Below, in pieces: positions 55,014 through 64,000 of a stretch of 64,000 nt of DNA. Under the pieces are notes generated by a model that made no database searches, was not told the origin of the DNA, and was given only the letters and a program-made list of their open reading frames with translations. Each line of letters opens with the position of its first letter. The stretch's first letter is position 1. The position numbers and the translations under genes are program-made. The stretch spans positions 186,001-250,000 of the forward strand of contig NC_079257.1 in assembly GCF_947241705.1 (NCBI RefSeq), read 5' to 3'. This DNA is from Saccharomyces mikatae IFO 1815. Its lineage: Eukaryota; Ascomycota; Saccharomycetes; Saccharomycetales; Saccharomycetaceae.

Positions 55014-56315
55014 TCAGGCAGGTGGCAAAAATGCAGCAAACAGGACAGTTTGTAAGGGTATCCAAAATACCAACCAGTATATGTAAAACTTGACTATTCT
55101 GTCATCACCCTTCGGATTCTCCATTTTTTTTTGATCTGATGTTTTGACCAATCTATCAGCCAAATACCAAAGATGTAGTGGTAAAAAGGAGGCTATACGA
55201 TTTAGAATTTGAACGTGGGCAAAGAAACATACTATGACGATTAATGCTCTGGCAATCCATACGAGAGCCTTCAAATTATGGAAGGGGTAAATCTCGCTAA
55301 AATATACGGAGGAATAAATTAGGATAATAATGTTTGGTACAGCAAGCAAAAAATTTGGAATATTATTTAGTGTCCAGTATTTCATGAATCCAACTCCCCA
55401 ATAATGACCCTGAACATAGGAATACAGAGAAGTTTTGGTAACAAAAAAGTTTGGTAACAATTCAGATTTACACCATTCACCTCTTTGGGGGCAGAATGTC
55501 TTATATGGCAGGTAATATTGCTGATATAGTAGAGCGGAAAGCATTAAAGATCCTGATAATAAGGGAAAACAAATTGCTTTTACTAATTTCCGGTTCTTTA
55601 TTAGTTCAATAAGATCAAACACAAAATAAATCCCAAGTAGAACACAGTTCGAACGATTCAGGGATGCTAAAGTGAAGCAAGTCATACTGATAAAAGAATA
55701 AGAAAACCAATATCTCCATGGAATATCGAATCTACCTAATACAGGTATAGAAATGGAGCATTCACGGCTCCAAATTCCAACAAAAGTCAAGAAAAATGAT
55801 AGCGGTTCAGAATATATGCTTGTTAAAAATCCAGCAGCGCTAGTTAAGAAGAATAACAGAGATGTCTTTCTAGCTATACTTCTGGAAAATTGTGATTGCT
55901 TTATATTCTGACTGAACATTTTCTTGGTTAAAAAATATAAAACAACACCAGATAAGTAAAACAGAACGTTTTCGATTGCGACTGCAACTTTCAACACATG
56001 GTAGACGTTTTTGTTATTGTTCTTGACAAAAAATCTTACGAGGGAAGGCCACAGTTGAGAAAACGCATATTCATGTTCAAATTGGGGCTTACCATTTTCG
56101 GAAGTCATGTTTTTTATAAAGAAGACAGTATCCCATGATAGCAGCTTATTCCAGAAATATTTGTTCCAGTAATTGTTGATCTCAGAAGGAGAAGAACAAA
56201 GTTCATTCAATAAAAGTAATGTTGATGTATCGAACTGCCTAATTGGAGTCAAAAACACCAGCAGGTACTGTATTGAACGGAATAGTACGAAATAAAGTGT
56301 TAATCCCGCAAGCAT
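55014..56315 (-). CDS. GPI18: GPI mannosyltransferase II Gpi18
   Basis: Gpi18 (PIG-V family) adds the second mannose to the GPI precursor in the ER lumen. The 433-residue protein is mostly membrane helices (MLAGLTLYFVLFRSIQYLLVFL at the start). Luminal family text includes WDTVFFIKNMTSENGKPQFEHEYAFSQLWP near residues 57-86, matching PIG-V's conserved WD and EHE-AF blocks. A later luminal segment is YVQGHYWGVGFMKYWTLNNIPNF. Length equals S. cerevisiae Gpi18. It is divergent from RCR1. Confidence 0.95.
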   Translation of the reverse strand: MLAGLTLYFVLFRSIQYLLVFLTPIRQFDTSTLLLLNELCSSPSEINNYWNKYFWNKLLSWDTVFFIKNMTSENGKPQFEHEYAFSQLWPSLVRFFVKNNNKNVYHVLKVAVAIENVLFYLSGVVLYFLTKKMFSQNIKQSQFSRSIARKTSLLFFLTSAAGFLTSIYSEPLSFFLTFVGIWSRECSISIPVLGRFDIPWRYWFSYSFISMTCFTLASLNRSNCVLLGIYFVFDLIELIKNRKLVKAICFPLLSGSLMLSALLYQQYYLPYKTFCPQRGEWCKSELLPNFFVTKTSLYSYVQGHYWGVGFMKYWTLNNIPNFLLAVPNIIILIYSSVYFSEIYPFHNLKALVWIARALIVIVCFFAHVQILNRIASFLPLHLWYLADRLVKTSDQKKMENPKGDDRIVKFYIYWLVFWIPLQTVLFAAFLPPA

Positions 56316-56560
56316 CTTATGTTTTAGCTCTATTCTGCCTCCTCTGCTTGGAGCCTCTCTGTTTTATGTGTTTTTTTTCAGATGGTGAGGCTTACTTTAC
56401 TTTTAACTAAGCCTTGAAAAAAAAGAAAGTTTGATCCAAAAGGGATTTTCTATTTTGGGTATATAAAAGACTGACAGAAGGCTCGTGCAGAAAAGGCACT
56501 TACAATAGCACATTGATTACTCTGATTAAATATAAGAATAAGTTACATCAAAAACGAGAT

Positions 56561-57199
56561 ATGGGACTTATTTCATACGAAAATGAGACAGCGAACGAAG
56601 ATATAAGGATATATGGCAATCATGTTAGCAAGTTTGTGGGTAGCTACTATTCTTACAGTGGATCTTCTTGGGAGTCGGGACGATGGATCTTGTTTGTATT
56701 ATTCATTGCTGCGATAGTGTTTATACTGTTTTTCACTTTTTTGGCTAATAGGAGAAGACGAAGGATGGGGCGTGCTCCTATAAGAGGTACTGCGTGGTTA
56801 ACTCCACCTTCATACAGGCAGTCTCAGCAACAATACACTGGGACTGTACAGCAGAGAACAGATGACTATGTTCCGGAATATACAGAAAGAGCAAACGAAC
56901 ATGATCTTGGTTACTATGATGAGAGGGGCGAATTTCATCCTAATGACAAGGCCGCGTGTGTGGCACCTCCCCCATTGGTACAAGAATGTTCATCAGAATC
57001 TGCTAATTCTTTACAAAGACCTCCCGCTGCTGTGGTTCATCGAACTGCCTCTTCAGAGATGGAGTACGATTTGACAAGACCAAATAATGGGCGAGCTCCG
57101 GTTGTAGGTGACACCGTAGAGCAATTGGAGAGCTTTCCAGGCGGAAATGTAACGCAGGAACTTACCCCTCCGGGCAGGGCAAAAGTAAATACAAAGTAA
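56561..57199 (+). CDS. RCR1: Membrane adaptor Rcr1
   Basis: Rcr1 is a single-span ER/endomembrane protein that lowers chitin deposition (Congo red resistance) and works with the ubiquitin ligase Rsp5. The 212-residue protein has a short lumenal N-terminus, one helix (WILFVLFIAAIVFILFFTFLA) followed by RRRRR, then a PPSY motif and VPEY further on that can bind Rsp5 WW domains, and a proline-rich tail. I started at MGLISYEN, which matches S. cerevisiae (213 residues). The N-terminal 45 residues are the least conserved part. Confidence 0.93.
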   Translation: MGLISYENETANEDIRIYGNHVSKFVGSYYSYSGSSWESGRWILFVLFIAAIVFILFFTFLANRRRRRMGRAPIRGTAWLTPPSYRQSQQQYTGTVQQRTDDYVPEYTERANEHDLGYYDERGEFHPNDKAACVAPPPLVQECSSESANSLQRPPAAVVHRTASSEMEYDLTRPNNGRAPVVGDTVEQLESFPGGNVTQELTPPGRAKVNTK

Positions 57200-57653
57200 T
57201 GACCTGAGTGTTTCTACCTGTAATTCCAATCATAACTGAGTCACAATATTTTACAACAAGTAATTTTCTAATAGCTAATCTCTATAATTTTTATTTTAAT
57301 TTCTAATCTACTTCAAGCTTACGGTCATTGAAGTTTTATAGTATATATTCAGTACACTATCTAATCTCAACATTATTCTTTCAATAGTAAATACATCTTC
57401 TAACCCATCGCACGGCGTGATGATAAAGGGAAAATGCGCGCGGGATTCATGAAGACGGCCAATGAATTAAGGGAGACAAAGATAATATATCACATCACAT
57501 CATCATCAATGATATAGCGGAAACAGGATATAAATACGGGTCAAGGAAATCAGTAGACATTTTTCTACGGTATTGCCATTGTTCTTTCCATTGGGCCAGT
57601 TGAGTAAGCAAAGCCGCTACATTAAGAGCAATATTTTCAATTTATTATATAGC
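57200..57653 (+). promoter_or_regulatory. UGA2 upstream region
   Basis: The 454-base spacer has an AT-rich left half, then a short GC-rich patch (GAAAATGCGCGCGGGATT, near 57429) that only weakly recalls the GABA element of Uga3/Dal81. A TATA box (GATATAAATAC) sits near 57528. There is no small gene, but the last 40 codons before the UGA2 ATG are open and basic. Confidence 0.45.
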
Positions 57654-59147
57654 ATGAGTTTGAGTAAGTATTCTAAACCAACATTGAACGATCCCAATTT
57701 ATTTAGAGAATCTGGTTATATTAATGGCGAATGGATTAAGGGTACTGATGAATTTTTTGAGGTTGTAGACCCTGCATCTGGTGAAATTATAGCAAAAGTC
57801 CCTGAACAACCAGTCTCTGTGGTTGAAGAAGCGATTGATGTTGCCTACGCAACTTTCAAGACTTACAAAAATACAACACCAAGAGAAAGGTCCAAGTGGC
57901 TCAGAAACATGTATGATCTAATGCTTGAAAATTTGGACGATTTGGCAACGATCATTACTTTAGAAAATGGTAAAGCCTTAGGAGAAGCCAAAGGAGAAAT
58001 CAAATATGCAGCCTCGTATTTTGAGTGGTACGCCGAGGAAGCACCTCGTTTATATGGTGCTACTATTCAACCTTTGAACCCCAGCAACAGAGTTTTTACA
58101 GTGAGACAACCTGTGGGTGTATGTGGTATTGTTTGTCCTTGGAATTTCCCAAGTGCAATGATTACTAGGAAGGCTGCTGCTGCCTTGGCTGTAGGCTGTA
58201 CAGTAGTAATTAAACCAGACTCTCAAACGCCATTGTCTGCTTTGGCAATGGCTTATTTGGCTGAAAAGGCTGGCTTCCCAAAGGGTTCATTTAATGTTAT
58301 TCTTTCACATGCAAACACACCAAAACTTGGTAAGACATTATGTGAATCGCCAAAAGTCAAAAAGATTACCTTCACTGGTTCTACAAATGTTGGAAAGATT
58401 TTGATGAAGCAGTCTTCGTCTACTTTGAAGAAACTATCTTTCGAACTGGGTGGTAACGCCCCATTTATTGTTTTTGAAGATGCCAATTTAGATCAAGCCT
58501 TGGAACAAGCCATGGCTTGTAAATTTAGGGGACTGGGCCAAACCTGTGTGTGTGCAAATAGACTTTACGTTCACTCGTCTATAATTGATAAGTTTGCCAA
58601 ATTATTGGCTGAGAGTGTGAAAAAATTCGTAATTGGACATGGTTTAGATCCTAAGACCACCCATGGTTGCGTTATTAACTCCGATGCTATTGAGAAAGTT
58701 GAAAGACATAAAAAAGACGCCATTGACAAAGGAGCAAAAGTTGTACTCGAAGGAGGGCGTTTACCTGAGTTGGGGCCCAACTTCTATGCTCCTGTTATAT
58801 TGTCACACGTTCCATCAACAGCTATTGTCTCTAAGGAGGAAACTTTTGGTCCATTATGTCCAATTTTTTCATTTGACACTATGGAGGAAGTTGTTGGGTA
58901 TGCAAATGACACTGAGTTTGGTTTAGCTGCATACGTTTTCTCCAAGAATGTTGACACTTTGTATACTGTATCTGAAGCATTGGAGACTGGTATGGTTTCC
59001 TGTAATACTGGTGTTTTCTCGGATTGTTCTATACCATTCGGTGGTGTCAAGGAATCAGGATTTGGAAGAGAAGGTTCACTATATGGTATTGAAGATTACA
59101 CTGTTTTGAAGACTATCACGATTGGTAATTTGCCAAATAGCATTTAA
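57654..59147 (+). CDS. UGA2: Succinate-semialdehyde dehydrogenase Uga2
   Basis: Uga2 oxidises succinate semialdehyde to succinate, the last step of GABA use, with NAD(P)+. The 497-residue protein has the ALDH fold signatures: PWNFPSAMITRKAAAAL, FTGSTNVGK in the cofactor site, the general-base glutamate in FELGGNAPF (near 263), the catalytic cysteine in GLGQTCVCANR (near 297) and EETFGPLCPIF. Length equals the S. cerevisiae enzyme. The ATG giving MSLSKYSKP is the first in frame. It is convergent with DSF2. Confidence 0.96.
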   Translation: MSLSKYSKPTLNDPNLFRESGYINGEWIKGTDEFFEVVDPASGEIIAKVPEQPVSVVEEAIDVAYATFKTYKNTTPRERSKWLRNMYDLMLENLDDLATIITLENGKALGEAKGEIKYAASYFEWYAEEAPRLYGATIQPLNPSNRVFTVRQPVGVCGIVCPWNFPSAMITRKAAAALAVGCTVVIKPDSQTPLSALAMAYLAEKAGFPKGSFNVILSHANTPKLGKTLCESPKVKKITFTGSTNVGKILMKQSSSTLKKLSFELGGNAPFIVFEDANLDQALEQAMACKFRGLGQTCVCANRLYVHSSIIDKFAKLLAESVKKFVIGHGLDPKTTHGCVINSDAIEKVERHKKDAIDKGAKVVLEGGRLPELGPNFYAPVILSHVPSTAIVSKEETFGPLCPIFSFDTMEEVVGYANDTEFGLAAYVFSKNVDTLYTVSEALETGMVSCNTGVFSDCSIPFGGVKESGFGREGSLYGIEDYTVLKTITIGNLPNSI

Positions 59148-59441
59148 AGCAATAGCTTCATAACGGACGATACTTAGAATAGAACAGTGATTTCAAAGTG
59201 AGTATATATACATTTTCCATATGTACACACTTTTCATACATAGAAGTTAAGAATTACTAAAAGTTTGTGAAAGAAAAATATTTAATGAATTTATGAACTC
59301 TTTTGGATTTTAACCGTTGAGTAGTGAGAGTATGTATAAAGAACCACGTGTGTGTGTCATTGGGTGTATCTGGTATGAAAAATTAAAACCTTTCCTTTCT
59401 CAATGATTCATGAGTTTTGTTTTGAACAGCATTCTTCACCT

Positions 59442-61634
59442 TTATTTTGGACCTCGCTTCATATACTTTTCCTTGTAAATCCAATCTGAGCCTAGTAAAT
59501 TTGCACCTTTTTTATCAGCTATTCTAAACCATGCAGCAGCTCTCGCTAGATCCTTTTTCTTAATATTTGAAGTTTTGGACCAAATTGTCCCACTTAAGCA
59601 CATGGAGTCTACATGGCCTAATAAGGCGGCTTTTTCTAAAAATTTCAAACCTTTTATCTCGTCAGGATGATCTGTTCCAAGACCCTTTAAATATGCCATA
59701 CCACATTCATATAAGGCAGGCGCAGTTGGTTCAGGCGCTATATCCGGAATATCATCTATAGAAATGAAATTCAGCGGGTTTATATCCAAATCAAGAACTT
59801 CAGCGGCAAATGATTTGATGTCAGTGGCAGCCATCAAATACCCTAGTGATAATTTAAGATTCTTGTCGACTCCGCAACCATGTCGCAGAGCTAACCCGTA
59901 TAATAGAAATGCAGTTTTATTACCACGCGCACAGGCTCTCTTCAGTCGTTGTGCAGATTCTTCAAGTTTACCTTGATGACGCATGGTAATTGCTTGTCCG
60001 ATGTGTAAAGATTCATCATTATCGTAAGGTTCTTGATGAAATTTAAGCTTTCCGGACTTTTTTGTTGTGTTCGATTCTTGTTTCCTGTGGTTAAGAGTAT
60101 CTGTATAGTGAGCCTGATCATTAGGTACCATACTGTCCAGGGATAGTGTTCTTCTTATAACTTTTGGGCAATTGGGTTTATTTGATTGTCCTGTGAGAGC
60201 ACTTAGCTCCTCTGTTCTTAAATCTTTTTCCATTGTATGGAAATCTGAAAAAGTTCTCAAATGAGTCCTATTTGGACGTACTTTACTGTTCGTTTTCTTT
60301 TCAGTTGCTGATTGAGGTGATGATAATGTTCTAAAATGGAAAGTTGGGTTTGGAGGGAAAATATACTTCGCCAAATGGGGGCTATAATTATTAACAGTAT
60401 TTGAAATTGGCTGAACTTGGGTATTTTCACCGGAAAAATCCAATAGATTAGTGGCAGAGTGTATCGGGCTTGATCCCTCGGACTCAAGATCTTTTTTATT
60501 CTTTGCCCTTGCCCTAGGAGATTTGAACAGTTTTTTCAAAGAACTTAGTGACGATTTTTTTTTATGAGTTTTATATGGCGGTGTTGGAGGCACTGAAATG
60601 TCACTTGTCATAGTATTTGGCTTCGTTAGTGTTGAAGTAGATGAACTAGACCGCTTTGGAGACGACTTAACGGGTGTTGTATCACTCTTTGTTGATTTAA
60701 GTTTAGCAAATGACGAAGATTCACTTTCAAAAGAAGATTGAGTTTTCGGTTTCGATAGCTGTCCAACTTCAGAAAAGGAGGTATTGGTACTTGTCGAACT
60801 TCCATTCCGATGAAGACAAGTGCTCCTCTGAGCAGGAACGAACTCATTAGGGCTGCCTTGCTTCTCAAATTTCCAGTCGTTTTTCATGGAATTATTGATA
60901 TTATTACTATTAATTTTTTTAATATTCTTATTGTCGTTATCGCTTGATAAGAGCATTGGGTATAAATGATGTAGTCTGGTATTTTCAATTCTATAATTTT
61001 CGAAGTTAAAAGAATTTGGAGTGTTCGTACCTCTAGTGTTGCTATCATAATTTGGATATTTATAGTCTCTCTCATTTCTCTTTATCTGAGGATTCGAGAT
61101 ATTAAAAGTTTCAGAGTCATAATCTTCCTCGACAATATAAGAGTATCTTGATTTCTTAGGCATATGTCTTTCGACTTTGCAGGAAGAGAACTTGCCTCTC
61201 AAACTGGAATCCTTTTCTTTTAAGCTGTCTATTATAAGAGAACGATCTCTGGCTTGTATATACGTTGGCGAGGGATTTGATCTATACCTTAACGATGGGA
61301 ATTCTGACGCAGGCATACATAGGGTCGGACCATTTGCCTGTGACAGCTGTGAATTTCTCAAGGCGTTTTCTTCTTCTAGCAAGGCTTCTTGCAGAATGAG
61401 TTCATCTTCCAAACTAAGATCTAATTTATCCAGAAGTCTCTCTGTAGTTTGAATAGATTCAAATGAAATGCTACTTTTGTTTGAATGAGCATAGCTAAAT
61501 TGTGAATCCATTGATGACTCAAAGCTATTATTAAGTGGTAAGCTTTGTGAAACCTCTGTGCTATCGGTTTTTCGTTCCTGATCCTTGCTTCTGATTCGAT
61601 CCGTCCACGACGTGTTCTTTATATTCTGGTTCAT
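59442..61634 (-). CDS. DSF2: Sel1-repeat protein Dsf2
   Basis: This corresponds to YBR007C, named DSF2 (deletion suppressor of mpt5); its biochemical role is unknown. The 730-residue protein is mostly serine/asparagine-rich and disordered for about 530 residues, with KKKSSLSSLKKLFKSPRARAKN as a basic patch. It ends in Sel1-like helical repeats (HIGQAITMRHQGKLEESAQRLKRACARGNKTAFLLYGLALRHG, and a second at ALYECGMAYLKGLGTDHPDEIKGLKFLEKAALLG). It resembles Skt5/Chs4-type adaptors in layout, so a scaffold role is possible but not shown. Confidence 0.88.
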   Translation of the reverse strand: MNQNIKNTSWTDRIRSKDQERKTDSTEVSQSLPLNNSFESSMDSQFSYAHSNKSSISFESIQTTERLLDKLDLSLEDELILQEALLEEENALRNSQLSQANGPTLCMPASEFPSLRYRSNPSPTYIQARDRSLIIDSLKEKDSSLRGKFSSCKVERHMPKKSRYSYIVEEDYDSETFNISNPQIKRNERDYKYPNYDSNTRGTNTPNSFNFENYRIENTRLHHLYPMLLSSDNDNKNIKKINSNNINNSMKNDWKFEKQGSPNEFVPAQRSTCLHRNGSSTSTNTSFSEVGQLSKPKTQSSFESESSSFAKLKSTKSDTTPVKSSPKRSSSSTSTLTKPNTMTSDISVPPTPPYKTHKKKSSLSSLKKLFKSPRARAKNKKDLESEGSSPIHSATNLLDFSGENTQVQPISNTVNNYSPHLAKYIFPPNPTFHFRTLSSPQSATEKKTNSKVRPNRTHLRTFSDFHTMEKDLRTEELSALTGQSNKPNCPKVIRRTLSLDSMVPNDQAHYTDTLNHRKQESNTTKKSGKLKFHQEPYDNDESLHIGQAITMRHQGKLEESAQRLKRACARGNKTAFLLYGLALRHGCGVDKNLKLSLGYLMAATDIKSFAAEVLDLDINPLNFISIDDIPDIAPEPTAPALYECGMAYLKGLGTDHPDEIKGLKFLEKAALLGHVDSMCLSGTIWSKTSNIKKKDLARAAAWFRIADKKGANLLGSDWIYKEKYMKRGPK

Positions 61635-62959
61635 TACTTTTTCGTGTGACGTAAAAGTCCGTTTGTTTTTCTTAAATTTTCTGTTTTTTTCTCGAGACTG
61701 CTCTGACTTTCACCTATATTTAGCATTGAGCCAGAGAATGTGCTAGTCGCAGAGATCAACGGCAGCAGAAGAAAAGTCACTTAAGAAGGAATCTTTTTTG
61801 ATGTTTGTATGTAATACAATAGAAGGCTCTTAGAAGCACGATGTCAGATAAGGTGATTTGATAATCAAATTCAGCAACGGTTGCACTGTTGCTGCTCCTC
61901 TTTGTCCGCAAAATTCTGTGATAGTCGGTTCAACGCGGAGAAACTTGCGCAGACTGCGTAAAGGCATGGTGGGGCTCAAGGAAGTGACAGCGGGTGTCTA
62001 CGGAGCCTTCTAAGTGCAGCGATGTGGTGTTGCGTTCACGCACTATATGAGACGCGTTAACTTTTCCAGGTGTTACTTATAGGTTTACGGTACGTTACAG
62101 TAGCGCTAGCTTGTAATGGCGTTTTAAACTGTTACTTATATTGAACTATAGCTGTACCAGAATGGATTTTTTCGAAATAGGATATGATTGCTATTAGGTG
62201 GACCGAACCGTCTAAAAACATTACGGCTATGTCATTCGCCATTTGCCGCATCTATATTTCTTTACAAAGCAAATTAACGAATTGTAAGAGTCGATCCGAC
62301 GTTTTATGCCTTCCTTGAATAAATAAAAGGCTTGGAATCTTCGGCTGTTTTGAGTTCTCTGAATATGATTTCTCTGAATATGATTTCCTAGAAAAAGAAA
62401 TTTAAGATGTCAGTTGATCACATACTTCTAGTTATACAAGATCTCCTTTCCGTAGCGAATATGGCTATTCATTGCTCCAGCACGACTTGATATCAATAAT
62501 CTGTATTTCTCTTGTTGCATCGTGAAAGTATAATAGCACCATTTTTAAAAGGTTCTTCATTGACTTTTTAAGACAACTGAATCTTCAAGTTTCATTATAG
62601 AGGCATTATCTGTAGAATATTATTACTCAATCGGAAAGAATCGTCTTTCGAAGTGCTGTTGGCTTGACTTCATTGTGGATTCGGCCATAGTCAATAACGA
62701 CGGAAAATTTCGTGGCTAAAAAGTAGTGTCCCATTGATTCTGAGATTTTTATAATCTTTACGCCTGCTAAAAAGAAACATCAATTATACCTGTAACGGTG
62801 ACCTTAAAACATAAATTATAAAAAATTTGAATAATATGCAAATATATATACTATCTATTTTTTATGGTAAACTAGGACTACTTAGGTGGACAGACGAATA
62901 GTATAGCAAGATCTTATGATTATGTTTATATTGGTATGCTTGGAACACTAGCCTATCTG
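61635..62959. other. DSF2-FLR1 spacer
   Basis: This 1.3 kb non-coding stretch holds the DSF2 promoter and FLR1 3' end. Visible features are an exact 15-base tandem duplication of TCTCTGAATATGATT at 62356-62385, the string GTTACTTATA twice (near 62073 and 62139), and a complement-strand match to the origin core at 62806-62816. There is no gene, tRNA or LTR. Confidence 0.5.
62356..62385. repeat. 15-base tandem duplication
   Basis: TCTCTGAATATGATT occurs twice head to tail without mismatch, which suggests a recent replication slip. Confidence 0.9.
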
Positions 62960-64000
62960 CTAGTCTGCATACGAAGATTTTGAGCGCAATAATGGGCCAT
63001 ACTTATAAAGTATGAATGGAATGATAGCTAGACCCAATGTGAAAAACCCAACCAAGGAAGAACCCCACGCCACTGGATAATTTTTGGTAGCTAAATTATC
63101 ATACATTGCCTTACCGAACAATGGAAAAGCACAAGCAAATGAGGCACGGCAAAAACCATTACCGGCAAAAACGGATGCAACATACTTTGGATAACATGTA
63201 GCCAAGTATGCAAAAGTAGCTTGGAAAATATTAAAGACAGCTAAAACAAAAAAAACCTCTGAGATGACTGGTAAAATCCAATGAACTCGAGCAGTCCAAC
63301 CAAATAAGAATAAAGATAACGGCAAACTCCAACAAACACACATTGCTACGATTAAAAAGGCTTCCGGAGTAAATGTGCCATTCTTAAAACGTGGCACAAT
63401 AATTCTAATGTTTAAGAAAGCAAATAAGCCATATGCAAACACACAACCCACGCAGAATCCCATATAGGCCAAGCCTACTTCAATCAAGCTGAAATGGTAG
63501 ACACCAATAAATACAATAGGGAAAGCTTCAAAGAATAAGTAGAAACAACCATAAGCGACGGCAATGTAGAGATCAAAAGCTAATATAGCGGGCTCCTTAA
63601 TAATCATTTTGAAAGGCCGGTACAAGGTATCGATAAAAAAAGTTCTTGCATCCATTTCTCTATCTATTTTATCCTGTTTAGTGTAATACCTGTCATCTCC
63701 AGTTTCTTTTCTCAATTTCAGAGCACGGCGGTAGAGAATGTTATGGTGCTGTGTTTCAGGGAATAAAAATGCTAACAAGATAAAAGTAGCAGCACTTAAC
63801 CACATTAGTAGCCAGAATATGAATCGCCAGTTTTTAGCATCAACCATAGCGGCACCTAGCAGTGGAGCCAAGACTGGTGCAGCAACAGCACCGGCAGACC
63901 ACATGCCCAAAATGAGAGGAACCATTTCTGGTGAGATGATATCTGCTACAGTACCACCACCAGTCGCCAACGACGGGCTGCACAATATACCGCTTATAAA
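62960..64000 (-). CDS. FLR1: Multidrug MFS transporter Flr1 (C-terminal part, cut by right edge)
   Basis: Flr1 is a plasma-membrane drug:H+ antiporter of the DHA1 family, giving resistance to fluconazole, cycloheximide and others, controlled by Yap1 and Pdr3. The frame runs open to the window edge and gives the last 346 residues of about 548. Visible are the antiporter motif region CSPSLATGGGTVADIISPEMVPL, GMWSAGAVAAPVLAPLLGAAM, and then seven or so membrane helices after the central cytosolic loop (LFPETQHHNILYRRALKLRK). The start, promoter and first helices lie outside. PDR3, a regulator of this gene in S. cerevisiae, is in the same window. Confidence 0.94.
   Translation of the reverse strand, partial: FISGILCSPSLATGGGTVADIISPEMVPLILGMWSAGAVAAPVLAPLLGAAMVDAKNWRFIFWLLMWLSAATFILLAFLFPETQHHNILYRRALKLRKETGDDRYYTKQDKIDREMDARTFFIDTLYRPFKMIIKEPAILAFDLYIAVAYGCFYLFFEAFPIVFIGVYHFSLIEVGLAYMGFCVGCVFAYGLFAFLNIRIIVPRFKNGTFTPEAFLIVAMCVCWSLPLSLFLFGWTARVHWILPVISEVFFVLAVFNIFQATFAYLATCYPKYVASVFAGNGFCRASFACAFPLFGKAMYDNLATKNYPVAWGSSLVGFFTLGLAIIPFILYKYGPLLRSKSSYAD

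Overview
The window is nuclear chromosomal DNA of a budding yeast of the Saccharomyces sensu stricto group. Its genes run in exactly the order of the S. cerevisiae chromosome II pericentromere, from RFT1 (YBL020W) through the centromere to FLR1 (YBR008C). From memory of the S. cerevisiae proteins, the products are close but clearly not identical (the first half of Pep1 is much changed and Fus3 has scattered substitutions). A sister species such as S. mikatae, S. kudriavzevii, S. jurei or S. paradoxus is therefore more likely than S. cerevisiae; I cannot decide which. Genes are dense and nearly intronless, with poly-T terminators behind tRNAs, Ty-type solo LTRs beside tRNAs, and a point centromere.

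Layout. Bases 1-8 kb: the 3' end of RFT1, APN2, POP8 (one intron) and PEP1/VPS10. Bases 8-12 kb: FUS3 and ACH1. Bases 12-14.7 kb: a non-coding island with tRNA-Ile(AAU), tRNA-Gly(GCC), a Ty3-type LTR, a Ty4/Tsu4-type LTR and a nest of Ty1/Ty2-type LTR fragments. Bases 14.9-33 kb: RRN6, FMT1, SCT1, LAA2, ALK2, HIR1, SLA1 and LDB7. Bases 33-45 kb: PDR3, a Ty4/Tsu4-type LTR with tRNA-Ser(AGA), and the very long UTP20. Bases 45.5-47.6 kb: the divergent histone pair HTA2/HTB2 and ECM15. Bases 47.6-49.6 kb: the centromere (CEN2 equivalent) with a third Ty4/Tsu4-type LTR and a candidate origin. Bases 49.6-64 kb: NTH2, RER2, COQ1, GPI18, RCR1, UGA2, DSF2 and the C-terminal part of FLR1.

The genes are a normal eukaryotic mix with no operons. 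They cover pheromone signalling, vacuolar and endocytic sorting, rRNA synthesis and processing, chromatin, drug resistance, lipid, dolichol, GPI and ubiquinone synthesis, and carbon and GABA metabolism. Readable regulatory logic includes Ste12-type sites before FUS3, Pdr1/Pdr3 sites and heat-shock-like dyads before PDR3, RRPE and PAC boxes before UTP20, and Spt10-type sites between the histone genes.

I did not find an unknown multi-gene system. The points most worth a second look are a long imperfect inverted repeat in the PDR3 promoter, the stop-free in-frame spacer joining FMT1 to SCT1, the missing catalytic residues in ALK2, the tRNA-linked LTR insertions with intact target duplications, and a small unassigned reading frame with a mitochondrial-presequence look downstream of ACH1.
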